Positions 1 to 6,718 of a DNA stretch of 8,839 nt are shown here, in pieces. Made by a program: the position numbers and the translations under genes. The DNA lies in contig CALXJO010000038.1 of the NCBI GenBank assembly GCA_944388645.1, forward strand, positions 1 through 8,839. Reading direction: 5' to 3'. Origin of the DNA: an uncultured Clostridia bacterium (GTDB lineage: Bacteria; Bacillota; Clostridia; TANB77; CAG-508). The notes under the pieces are model-generated. The model was given only the letters and a program-made list of their open reading frames with translations. It made no database searches and had not been told where the DNA came from. Position 1 is the stretch's first letter, and the number at the start of each line of letters is the position of its first letter.

Positions 1-1227
1 ATTAGAAAAAAGTTTCAAGATCAAAAATTAGTTTTAGTTGACGAAGTTTTAGACCTAGATAAAAAACACCGTTCAGCGCTTCTTGCAGGTGATGAGATGA
101 GAAATAAAAGAAAATCTCTAAGCTCTGAAGTTGGTGCTTTAATGAAAAAAGGTCAAAAAGATGAAGCAGAAAAAATTAAAGCACAAGTTCAGGAAATAAA
201 CGGTAGACTTACTGAAAACGAAGCCTTAGAAACTAAATATGCAGAAGAAATTAAAGAGAGAATGATGAAAATTCCAAATATTATGGATTCATCGGTTCCA
301 ATTGGAAAAGATGACTCAGAAAATGTTGAAGTTCAAAGATTTGGTGAACCAAAAGTTCCAGATTACGAAATACCTTATCATGCAGATATTATAGAGAAAT
401 TTCATGGCATGGATAAAGAATCTGCAGGTAGAACAAGTGGTGTTGGATTTTATTACTTACTAGGGAATATTGCAAGACTACATGAAGCAATGCTTGCATA
501 TGCAAGAGACTATATGATAAATAATGGATTCACATATGCAATTCCACCTTTTATGATTCGTAGTGATGTTGTTACAGGAGTTATGAGTTTTGAAGAAATG
601 GATGCAATGATGTATAAAATTGAAGGAGAAGATTTATACTTAATTGGTACATCAGAACACTCTATGATAGGTAAGTTTAAAGGTCAAATATTGAAGAAAT
701 CAGAACTTCCTATTACAATGACTTCTTATTCTCCATGTTTTAGAAAAGAAATTGGTTCTCATGGCTTAGAGGAAAGAGGGTTATACCGTGTACATCAATT
801 TGAAAAACAAGAAATGATTGTTCTTTGTGAACCAGAAGATTCTATGGAATGGTACAATAAAATGTGGAAATTAAGTGTTGATTTGTTTAGAAGTTTTAAT
901 GTACCAGTAAGACAACTAGATTGTTGCTCAGGTGATTTAGCAGACTTAAAAGTAAAATCTTGTGATATTGAAGCTTGGAGTCCAAGACAAAAGAAATATT
1001 TTGAAGTATGTAGTTGTTCAACATTAGGAGATGCTCAGGCAAGACGTTTAGGAATTCGTGTTAAAGGCGAAAAAGGAAATTATTATCCACATACTTTAAA
1101 CAATACAGTAGTTGCAACTCCTAGAGGACTTATTGCTGTTATAGAAAACAATTATAATGAAGATGGAAGTATAACAGTTCCAGAAGTATTACGTCCATAC
1201 ATGGGAGGACTTGAAGTAATAAAATAA
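1..1227 (+). CDS. serS: Seryl-tRNA synthetase (5' end missing)
   Basis: This is a cytoplasmic class II aminoacyl-tRNA synthetase that charges tRNA-Ser with serine. The reading frame is open from base 1, so the start lies outside the window; an in-frame ATG at 97 is internal, because the codons before it already match the family's N-terminal tRNA-binding coiled coil (VLDLDKKHRSALL). The long Lys/Glu-rich helical arm continues to about base 270. The catalytic core follows: the serine-binding TSEH segment (649-660), motif 2 beginning CFRKEIGSHG (736 onward), the QARRLGIR stretch (about 1036-1060), and motif 3 with IENNYNEDGS and the VLRPYMGG C-terminus (about 1140-1215). About 408 codons are present, close to full length for a family of roughly 420-430. 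TSEH in place of the common bacterial TAEV, and HTLNNT with ATPR near motif 3, recall archaeal-style SerRS. engB follows after 55 nt, so the two are probably cotranscribed. Confidence 0.96.
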   Translation: MRKKFQDQKLVLVDEVLDLDKKHRSALLAGDEMRNKRKSLSSEVGALMKKGQKDEAEKIKAQVQEINGRLTENEALETKYAEEIKERMMKIPNIMDSSVPIGKDDSENVEVQRFGEPKVPDYEIPYHADIIEKFHGMDKESAGRTSGVGFYYLLGNIARLHEAMLAYARDYMINNGFTYAIPPFMIRSDVVTGVMSFEEMDAMMYKIEGEDLYLIGTSEHSMIGKFKGQILKKSELPITMTSYSPCFRKEIGSHGLEERGLYRVHQFEKQEMIVLCEPEDSMEWYNKMWKLSVDLFRSFNVPVRQLDCCSGDLADLKVKSCDIEAWSPRQKKYFEVCSCSTLGDAQARRLGIRVKGEKGNYYPHTLNNTVVATPRGLIAVIENNYNEDGSITVPEVLRPYMGGLEVIK

Positions 1228-1234
1228 AAAAATT

Positions 1235-1265
1235 TCGCCCAAAAAGGAGCGTCCCTCTTGGGAGA
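1235..1265 (+). repeat. 31-nt structured repeat, copy 1 (serS-engB gap)
   Basis: This 31-nt unit matches the reverse complement of 4713-4743 at 26 of 31 positions, counted by eye. It folds as an outer stem (TCGCCCAA with TTGGGAGA, one mismatch), a small internal loop, and an inner GGA/TCC stem capped by GCG. It ends 5 nt before the GGAGG ribosome binding site of engB, in the same orientation to its downstream gene as copy 2 is to gltX. It could be a mobile REP-like element, a weak terminator (the run GATTTTC follows), or an RNA control element. Confidence 0.75.
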
Positions 1266-1282
1266 TTTTCGGAGGATAAAAA

Positions 1283-1886
1283 ATGATTTTAAATTTTAAA
1301 AATCCAAGACTTGAAGTTTCTGCTGTAAAACCTGCTCAATATCCTAATAATGATTTGCCTCAAATTGTTTTGGTTGGTAAATCAAATGTTGGAAAATCAA
1401 GTTTTATAAATACTATGCTTAATAGAAAAAAACTAGCTAGGACTAGCAGTGAACCAGGTAAGACTAGACAAATTAATTTTTATAATATAGATGATAAATT
1501 CTATTTTGTTGATTTACCAGGTTATGGATATAGTAAAATGTCTAAGCAGGAACAAATAAAAGTTGGTAATTTTATTGAAGAATATTTATCTAAAATGCGG
1601 AAAGGTTGGAAAAATTAGTTTAATTGTTTTTTTAATTGACATTAGACATGCGCCAACTGCAAATGATAAATTAATGTATGATTACATTATTAATACAAAT
1701 ACTCCTTGCTTGATTGTTGCTAATAAAGCAGATAAAATTGCAATAACAAAAGTAAATGATGCAGTAAAAGAACTTCAAAATCTTTTAAATCCATTAAAAG
1801 ATTTAACATTTTTACCTTTTTCTTCTGAAAGAAAGGTATATAGTGAAGATATATGGCAATATTTGTCGAAATATCTCGAATATTAG
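1283..1886 (+). pseudogene. engB: Ribosome-assembly GTPase EngB (YsxC/YihA), split by a +1 frameshift
   Basis: EngB is a small TrmE-Era-EngA-EngB-type GTPase needed for 50S subunit assembly. The first frame (1283-1618) holds G1 (GKSNVGKS, residues 32-39), the G2 Thr in PGKT (residue 61) and G3 (DLPG, residues 77-80), then stops at TAG 1616. The continuation is one base out of frame: SLIVFLIDIRHAPTANDK, G4 (NKAD) and the G5-type SSE, ending at 1886. Dropping one base gives 200 residues, the normal family length, with all G motifs present. The shift lies between about 1591 and 1614; the A5 run at 1610-1614 is the simplest site, giving MRKGWK-ISLIVF. A strong GGAGG lies 7-8 nt before the ATG at 1283. 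EngB is usually essential, so a sequencing or assembly error is likely; real decay or recoding remain possible. Identity is certain, its intactness is not. Confidence 0.9.
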
Positions 1887-1915
1887 TTGCAAAGTATTAC
1901 TTTGTATGTTATAAT
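1887..1915 (+). promoter_or_regulatory. Promoter of the 72-codon cassette gene
   Basis: TTGCAA (1887-1892) and TATAAT (1910-1915) are separated by 17 nt, and TG at 1907-1908 gives an extended -10. Transcription should begin near 1921-1922. The -35 box starts on the base immediately after the engB stop codon, so this gene has its own promoter and no spare upstream sequence. Confidence 0.8.
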
Positions 1916-1926
1916 ATTACTATTAC

Positions 1927-1939
1927 TCCCTTCTAGGGA
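1927..1939 (+). promoter_or_regulatory. 5' leader hairpin of the cassette transcript
   Basis: TCCCT (1927-1931) and AGGGA (1935-1939) form a perfect 5-bp stem with a 3-nt loop. It starts about 5 nt after the predicted transcription start and lies before the AAAGGGGA ribosome binding site. A hairpin at the very 5' end is a known way to protect transcripts from 5' attack by RNase J or RppH-type decay; that role is inferred here. Confidence 0.45.
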
Positions 1940-1960
1940 ATTTTGAAAGGGGACTTTTTA

Positions 1961-2179
1961 ATGTCATTCATCAAGGCTTCTAATCGGCGCACCAAGACCT
2001 ATTTCTTCTCTGACCAACACGCACGCGACTCCGCCTACGACATTTTGTCCAAGGAACTTCCCGATGTGCACTTCAACAAAGTGCTGGGCAGTTCTCTGCT
2101 CTGCAACCTGACCGGCTCGACGAACTACGACTTGGCCGTCGACTCGAAGATTCGTGGTCTCGGCGGTATGATGGCTTAA
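1961..2179 (+). CDS. Unrecognised 72-residue protein, high-GC cassette gene
   Basis: I do not recognise this protein. The ATG at 1961 is chosen because AAAGGGGA (1946-1953) sits 7 nt upstream; a TTG at 1943 would lie within and before that site. The product has 72 residues, a basic start (SNRRTKTYFFSDQHARDSAYD), one Cys, no Trp, and a Gly/Met-rich tail ending GLGGMMA. There is no clear membrane segment or signal peptide. Base composition is the striking point: hand count gives 115 G/C in 219 nt (about 52%), with about 72% G/C at third positions and codons such as CTG, GGC, CGC, ACC and TCG, while flanking genes are strongly AT-rich and use A/T-ending codons. It has its own promoter, leader hairpin and strong terminator, and no transposase or flanking repeat is visible. 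Recent transfer is the simplest explanation. A real gene seems likely given the signals on both sides; its function is unknown. Confidence 0.72.
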   Translation: MSFIKASNRRTKTYFFSDQHARDSAYDILSKELPDVHFNKVLGSSLLCNLTGSTNYDLAVDSKIRGLGGMMA

Positions 2180-2189
2180 AAAGAGCCTA

Positions 2190-2232
2190 CCCCCGATAGC
2201 AACTATAAAATTGCTATCGGGGGCATTTTCTT
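2190..2232. terminator. Strong bidirectional intrinsic terminator
   Basis: A perfect 13-bp stem pairs CCCCCGATAGCAA (2190-2202) with TTGCTATCGGGGG (2211-2223) around an 8-nt loop. On the + strand it is followed by CATTTTCTT. On the - strand it is followed by a TTTTT tract (complement of 2178-2182). It therefore ends both the rightward cassette gene, whose stop is 10 nt away, and the leftward operon ending at 2234. Confidence 0.9.
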
Positions 2233-2233
2233 A

Positions 2234-2839
2234 TTATACTTCCCTATCTTCAATTTGCCTTTTAAGAAGGTTCCTAAATATTTCATCATGGGAATATTGT
2301 TTTTCTAATATTTCTTCCATTGCAGTAATATATATTACTTTCGGATTTTTCGCTTCTATATGTTGTTTTTCTTCAAGCAGAAATTTATATTCATCATTAG
2401 AATACAATCTCATTCCTAAACTATCAAATATTAAAGCTTTTTCTTTTGATTTATATAATACTAATATAGGCTCTTTCCCAGGATAAATATATCTTCTAGT
2501 GATTTTCCTAGAACTTGTTGCAAATTTTCCAACAAAATTTTCGTCTGATAAAAAATCTATTAAACTTTGATATTTTGTTTCTATATCTCTATCAGTTACT
2601 GGTAATATATCTCTTATTTCATTTGAGCCTCTCTGCCCTATCATATGCATACCTTTTTTGCCATCTTTAGGCTCTGATATTTTTAAATAGAAAAAATCAT
2701 TCATACCTGCAAAAACTTTATCATCGCCATTGCTTTTTGTATATATACCATTATGCGAATATAATTCTGCCCTTGTAAAAGGTACTTTTCTTATATATAT
2801 TCCTCCTTGGAGATATACTCTATCTTTATTTTCTTCCAT
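2234..2839 (-). CDS. Unrecognised 201-residue protein, coupled to a DUF951 gene
   Basis: I do not recognise this family. The 201-residue product looks soluble, with no signal peptide or membrane segment. It is Lys/Glu-rich and mixed alpha/beta in character: a beta-like N-terminal part (RVYLQGGIYIRKVPF), a middle with GKKGMHMIGQRG, and a helical C-terminus ending in LLKRQIEDREV. The ATG at 2839 follows the stop codon of the DUF951 gene by one base, so translation is probably coupled; only a weak AAAGGTAG precedes it. An AAGGAGG inside the coding sequence (codons for LQGG) has no usable start after it and is taken as chance. It is the last gene of the rnj-gltX-DUF951 block and ends at the shared terminator. 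Base and codon use match the neighbours, so it looks native. Confidence 0.8.
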   Translation of the reverse strand: MEENKDRVYLQGGIYIRKVPFTRAELYSHNGIYTKSNGDDKVFAGMNDFFYLKISEPKDGKKGMHMIGQRGSNEIRDILPVTDRDIETKYQSLIDFLSDENFVGKFATSSRKITRRYIYPGKEPILVLYKSKEKALIFDSLGMRLYSNDEYKFLLEEKQHIEAKNPKVIYITAMEEILEKQYSHDEIFRNLLKRQIEDREV

Positions 2840-2840
2840 C

Positions 2841-3020
2841 TTATTTTTCTACCTTTTTCTTTATAATTTTTAAGGCTTTGGTTCTTTCTAATATTAGTAA
2901 ATGGTTACATCCTAAGCATCTAAGCTTAAAATCCACACCAACTCTTACAATTTCCCATTTATTACTTCCACATGGATGAGCTTTTTTTGTTTCTATGATA
3001 TCTCCAACATTATATTCCAT
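2841..3020 (-). CDS. DUF951 family small protein (YyzM-like)
   Basis: This 59-codon gene starts at ATG 3020 and stops at TAA 2841-2843. Its sequence begins MEYNVGDIIETKKAHPCGSN and continues KWEIVRVGVDFKLRCLGC, then ends in a Lys-rich tail. That matches the DUF951 pattern of Firmicutes: VGD near the start, the K-HPCG-N-WE-RVG core, and a CLGC-type cysteine pair. Cys17, Cys35 and Cys38 are plausible metal ligands. AAGGA lies about 10 nt before the start. The fold resembles a small beta-barrel RNA-binding or ribosome-linked protein, but the family's function is not established. It lies 27 nt downstream of gltX and 1 nt before the next gene, inside one leftward operon. Confidence 0.9.
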   Translation of the reverse strand: MEYNVGDIIETKKAHPCGSNKWEIVRVGVDFKLRCLGCNHLLILERTKALKIIKKKVEK

Positions 3021-3047
3021 ATCACATCATTCCTTAATATAAATTAA

Positions 3048-4697
3048 TTATTCTGCTAATAGGTTAATTCTCTTTTCTACAGAATCTTTTCCTAAAACAT
3101 GCATTATTTCATATAAGTCTGGAGTATTTCTTCTTTTTGTTACTGCAACTCTTATAACTGTACTTATATCTCCCACATGTCCTGGCCATTTCTCAGGTTC
3201 TTTTTTGTATTCTTTAACTTCTCTTGCATATCCAAGTTCTTCTGCTAAATCTTTAATCTTAGAAAACCATGTAGTCTGGTCATCTGCTTCATTATAATAT
3301 TTTGAAATATATAATTTTAAAATCTTCTTAATTTCTTCTTTGTCAGAAATTTTATCAAATTCATATTCGTCTCTATTATTAAAGAATTTATCGTCATACA
3401 TATATTCTATGCAGTATTTTACATCTGACCATTTTGATATATCTCTACGAGGTTTAGCTTTTCCGCGTTCAATGTTTAATACTTTAATAGAATACTCTTT
3501 ATTAGATAAAATGTCTTTTAGCTCATTGTCATAGCTTTCAGCCCATTTTAAACTTTCAGTATAAACTTTATTAGCATCATATTTAGATATAACATTTTTG
3601 CTTATATCTAAAAGTTTAACCATATCAAACAGAGCGCCACTAACACTCATTTTATTCATTTGGAAATCAAATTCTTTAATATCTTTATCTGGATTTGCTC
3701 TTCTCCAATTTTCAAAACTAGAATTTGCAATATTTAGTAAATACTCTTTTACAGCATCAGCTGGAATTCCTTGCTCTCTATAGTATGAAACAGCCGCTTC
3801 TGGATCTTTTCTTTTACTTAATTTACGTTTATTGCCATTATCATTTTTCATAATTGGTGATATATGTGCATATTTTGGTGGTCTAAATCCTAATGAAGCA
3901 AATAATTGCAAATGTAGTGGAACTGATGATAGCCATTCATCACTTCTTATTACTAAAGTTGTTCTCATTAAATGGTCATCTACTGCATGAGCAAAGTGAT
4001 ATGTTGGTAGTCCATCAGCTTTTATTATAACTATGTCTTGGTCATTTTCAGGAAAGTCTACATTACCTTTTATTACATCTTTATGTTTTATTTTTCTATC
4101 TTCCCTGCCAGGAGACTTAAATCTAACTATGTACTTTTCGCCATTTTTAATTTTTTCTATGGCTTCCTCAACAGTTAAATTTCTGCATTTCGCCCATACT
4201 CCATAATAACCAGGTCTTATTTTTGCAGATTCTTGTTTCTTTCTTATATGGTCAACTTCTTCTGGAGTGCAAAAGCATGGATATGCCTTTCCTTGTTCAA
4301 TTAGGAATTTAGCATAAGCTTGGTAAATATCTTTTCTTAAAGATTGCTTATATGGTCCATAATTTCCAATTTCCTCAGAATCAGATATCATTCCTTCGTC
4401 AGGAGGCATATCGAAATCTTTTAGAGAATTTACAATATCTGTAACACCATTTTCAACTTCTCTTTTTTGGTCAGTATCTTCTACTCTTAAAAAGAAAACA
4501 CCTCCAGTTTTTTCTGCCATTGTCTTTGCAATTAAAGATTGATATAAACCACCTATGTGAACAAATCCTGTTGGACTTGGTGCAAATCTTGTTACAATAG
4601 CTCCTTCTGGTAAATTTCTTTCAGGATATTTTTCCTCATAATATGCAATTGGTTTTGCATCTGGGAATATTAAATCTGCTAAATCTTTATAATCCAT
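3048..4697 (-). CDS. gltX: Glutamyl-tRNA synthetase (long clostridial form)
   Basis: This cytoplasmic class I synthetase attaches glutamate to tRNA-Glu, and may also serve tRNA-Gln in organisms using the GatCAB route. After a 30-residue N-terminal lead it shows TRFAPSPTGFVHIGG (HIGH-type motif HIGG at residues 47-50), RVEDTDQ (71-77), a CFC segment (141-143), the conserved HAVDDHLM / SDEW region (about 237-255), and the KMSKS-type KLSKRKD (292-298). The remaining residues form the helical anticodon-binding part, with Lys-rich stretches and a typical VTKRRNTPDLYEIMHVLG end. At 549 residues it is longer than the classic 470-490, which fits the longer form seen in Clostridia. AGGAGAGG (4702-4709) lies 4 nt before the ATG at 4697. 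The 31-nt repeat sits just upstream. No T-box leader is visible. It follows rnj in the same direction. Confidence 0.96.
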   Translation of the reverse strand: MDYKDLADLIFPDAKPIAYYEEKYPERNLPEGAIVTRFAPSPTGFVHIGGLYQSLIAKTMAEKTGGVFFLRVEDTDQKREVENGVTDIVNSLKDFDMPPDEGMISDSEEIGNYGPYKQSLRKDIYQAYAKFLIEQGKAYPCFCTPEEVDHIRKKQESAKIRPGYYGVWAKCRNLTVEEAIEKIKNGEKYIVRFKSPGREDRKIKHKDVIKGNVDFPENDQDIVIIKADGLPTYHFAHAVDDHLMRTTLVIRSDEWLSSVPLHLQLFASLGFRPPKYAHISPIMKNDNGNKRKLSKRKDPEAAVSYYREQGIPADAVKEYLLNIANSSFENWRRANPDKDIKEFDFQMNKMSVSGALFDMVKLLDISKNVISKYDANKVYTESLKWAESYDNELKDILSNKEYSIKVLNIERGKAKPRRDISKWSDVKYCIEYMYDDKFFNNRDEYEFDKISDKEEIKKILKLYISKYYNEADDQTTWFSKIKDLAEELGYAREVKEYKKEPEKWPGHVGDISTVIRVAVTKRRNTPDLYEIMHVLGKDSVEKRINLLAE

Positions 4698-4712
4698 ATT
4701 TTCCTCTCCTTT

Positions 4713-4743
4713 TCGCCCATTGGGGACGGTCCTTTTTGGGCGA
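4713..4743 (-). repeat. 31-nt structured repeat, copy 2 (gltX leader)
   Basis: This is the second copy of the unit at 1235-1265, read on the - strand, and has the same 31-nt length. The outer stem is CGCCCA with TGGGCG, fully paired here; a symmetric internal loop follows; the inner stem is GGA/TCC with loop CCG. Several of the five differences from copy 1 fall in the outer stem and internal loop, and pairing is kept in both. It ends about 3 nt before the gltX ribosome binding site. Confidence 0.78.
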
Positions 4744-4767
4744 TTTTTATTTTATTATTTTTCTAAC

Positions 4768-4799
4768 ATTATATCTAGTAACTTCTAGCAATTTTGCAA
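4768..4799 (-). promoter_or_regulatory. Possible gltX promoter
   Basis: A perfect TATAAT (4768-4773 on the - strand) lies between the end of rnj and the gltX leader. The nearest good -35, TTGCAA (4794-4799), is 20 nt away, which is too wide for a standard promoter. It may be a weak or activator-dependent internal promoter. No convincing terminator separates rnj from gltX, so read-through from rnj is also likely. Confidence 0.35.
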
Positions 4800-4816
4800 T
4801 TTTCCTGCTATAATTA

Positions 4817-6718
4817 CTACACTTCCATTATGATTGGTAGGATCATAGGGTCTCTTTTTGTTTTTTGGAATATATAGTCTCTTAAGTTGTCTTTTAATGT
4901 TGATTTTATAGTTGACCAATCTGTTACATGGTTTGCTTCAAATTCTGCAACTTCATCTTTTATTACTTTCTTTACTTCTTCCATTAAGTTTTCAGATTCT
5001 CTTACATATACAAAACCACGTGATATTACATCTGGTCCTGATACAATTTCTCCTGTAGAAGAATCCATTGTTAAGACTATTACTATTAATCCATCTTGTG
5101 ATAAATGTTGTCTATCTCTTAGAACTATGTTTCCAACATCTCCTACTCCTAATCCGTCTACTAAGACTTTTCCAGAAGGTACTGATGTTGTAAATTTTGC
5201 TTCATTTTCACTAAGTTCTAATGTTCTTCCGTTATGTGTTATAAATATATTTTTTGCTGGTATTCCTAATTTTTTAGCAGTATCTGCATGTGCCATTAAT
5301 TGTCTGTACTCACCGTGTACTGGTATAAAATATTTTGGTCTAGCAAGTGAAATGATAAGTTTCTGCTCTTCTTGGCAAGCATGTCCAGATACATGAACAT
5401 CTGCTAAAGTGCTGTACACAACTTCTGCACCTATTTTCATTAAATCATCTATTACTTTTGATACTAATTTTTCATTTCCAGGAATTGCATTTGCTGATAT
5501 GATTACTAAATCATTTGGAGTAATTGTTACTTTTTTATGCTCTCCTGCAGCCATTCTTGTTAAAGCTGACATTGTTTCTCCTTGGCTTCCTGTTGTTATT
5601 ATTACTAATTGCTCATCATTATAATTTTTTATTAAATCAATATCTATAAATAAATCTTCAGGTGCATCTATATAACCAATTTCCATAGCTGTTTCTATCA
5701 TATTAATCATACTTCTTCCGCAAACAGCTATTTTTCTTCTGTATTTAACAGCAGAATCTACTATTTGTTGTACTCTGTGAACATTTGATGCAAATGTTGC
5801 AACTACAATTCTTTTTGTACAATTCATAAATAGCTTGTCAAATACTTCTCCTACAGAACTTTCTGACATTGTAAATCCTTTTCTTTCTGCATTTGTACTA
5901 TCAGACATAAGGGCTAGTATTCCTTTATTTCCAAGTTCTGCTATTCTACCTAAATCCATTGGTTTTCCATCTATTGGAGTATAATCTATTTTAAAGTCTC
6001 CTGTATGAAGTATTGTTCCAGCAGGAGTTGTTATTGCAAGCATAACTGAGTCTGGAATACTATGGCAACTTCTAATAAACTCAACACTGAATTTACCAAG
6101 TTTTACTGTTTGTCCTTGTTCTACTTCTATTAATTTTGTACTTCTTAATAAATGATGTTCTTCAAGTTTTCCTTTTATCAAACCAACTGTTAATTTAGTT
6201 GCATATATTGGCATATTTACTTGTTGTAATACATATGGTATAGCTCCTATATGGTCTTCATGTCCATGTGTTATTACCATTCCTTTAATTTTTTCTTTGT
6301 TCTTTACTAAATAGCTTACATCAGGAATTACTAAATCTATTCCAAGCATATCATCTGTTGGGAATTCCAAACCACAGTCTACTACAATTATGTCATTATC
6401 ATATTCGAATACTGTGATATTTTTTCCAATTTCCTCAAGTCCACCTAAAGGAATTATTTTTATATTAGGCTTTTTAAATCTAAATTCTTCTTTTTTGGCA
6501 ATAGCCCTATGTTCTTGTTTTACTAAACTTTTTTCTGTTTTTTTAACATTTACTAAATTTTCATTCTTTTTATTTGTTTTTACTATGCTTTTTTCATTTA
6601 CTGTATCATTAAGTTTTTTAGTATAATTTCTATGATGTACTCCTTTCTTTGTGTTTCTTGCAGCACTATTATCTTTTGTACTGTTTTTTGTCTCTTGTTT
6701 TAAATTTTCATTTGTCAT
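4817..6718 (-). CDS. rnj: Ribonuclease J with a long basic N-terminal extension
   Basis: RNase J is a metallo-beta-lactamase/beta-CASP nuclease that processes and degrades RNA, combining 5'-to-3' exonuclease and endonuclease activity. From ATG 6718 the product is 633 residues. Core motifs are present: LGGLEEIGKN (91-100), the metal-binding HGHEDH (151-156), further MBL residues in HTGDFKID, SDSTNAERKGFT, then GSQGE, HVSGHA and PVHGEYRQL of the beta-CASP and later MBL parts, and a full C-terminal domain. The ATG at 6718 is chosen because AAAGGAGAG lies 6 nt upstream; an in-frame GTG at 6760 is possible but lacks such a site. The first 80 or so residues are Lys/Asn-rich, low in complexity and probably disordered; RNase J1 of Bacillus begins near the LGGLGEIGKN segment. 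This tail may bind RNA or a partner (inference). gltX follows after 119 nt. Confidence 0.96.
   Translation of the reverse strand: MTNENLKQETKNSTKDNSAARNTKKGVHHRNYTKKLNDTVNEKSIVKTNKKNENLVNVKKTEKSLVKQEHRAIAKKEEFRFKKPNIKIIPLGGLEEIGKNITVFEYDNDIIVVDCGLEFPTDDMLGIDLVIPDVSYLVKNKEKIKGMVITHGHEDHIGAIPYVLQQVNMPIYATKLTVGLIKGKLEEHHLLRSTKLIEVEQGQTVKLGKFSVEFIRSCHSIPDSVMLAITTPAGTILHTGDFKIDYTPIDGKPMDLGRIAELGNKGILALMSDSTNAERKGFTMSESSVGEVFDKLFMNCTKRIVVATFASNVHRVQQIVDSAVKYRRKIAVCGRSMINMIETAMEIGYIDAPEDLFIDIDLIKNYNDEQLVIITTGSQGETMSALTRMAAGEHKKVTITPNDLVIISANAIPGNEKLVSKVIDDLMKIGAEVVYSTLADVHVSGHACQEEQKLIISLARPKYFIPVHGEYRQLMAHADTAKKLGIPAKNIFITHNGRTLELSENEAKFTTSVPSGKVLVDGLGVGDVGNIVLRDRQHLSQDGLIVIVLTMDSSTGEIVSGPDVISRGFVYVRESENLMEEVKKVIKDEVAEFEANHVTDWSTIKSTLKDNLRDYIFQKTKRDPMILPIIMEV

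Noticed and set aside
1563..1886. A separate gene starting at TTG 1563.
   Set aside because: Its product is the second half of EngB, and its first codons duplicate the region already read in the first frame.
1887..2232. An insertion sequence or integron cassette around the high-GC gene.
   Set aside because: No transposase, terminal inverted repeats, flanking direct repeats or attC-like site are visible.
2211..2486. A 91-codon + strand frame starting in the terminator.
   Set aside because: It overlaps the terminator stem and lies antisense to the 201-codon gene, with no ribosome binding site.
4744..4816. A T-box leader or terminator before gltX.
   Set aside because: No T-box sequence or antiterminator pairing was found, and only short dyads such as CTAG/CTAG occur.
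4887..5624. Long + strand open frames opposite rnj (169 and 71 codons).
   Set aside because: They are antisense to a clear RNase J gene, are Ser/Thr/Phe-rich as expected of reversed AT-rich coding, and lack start signals.
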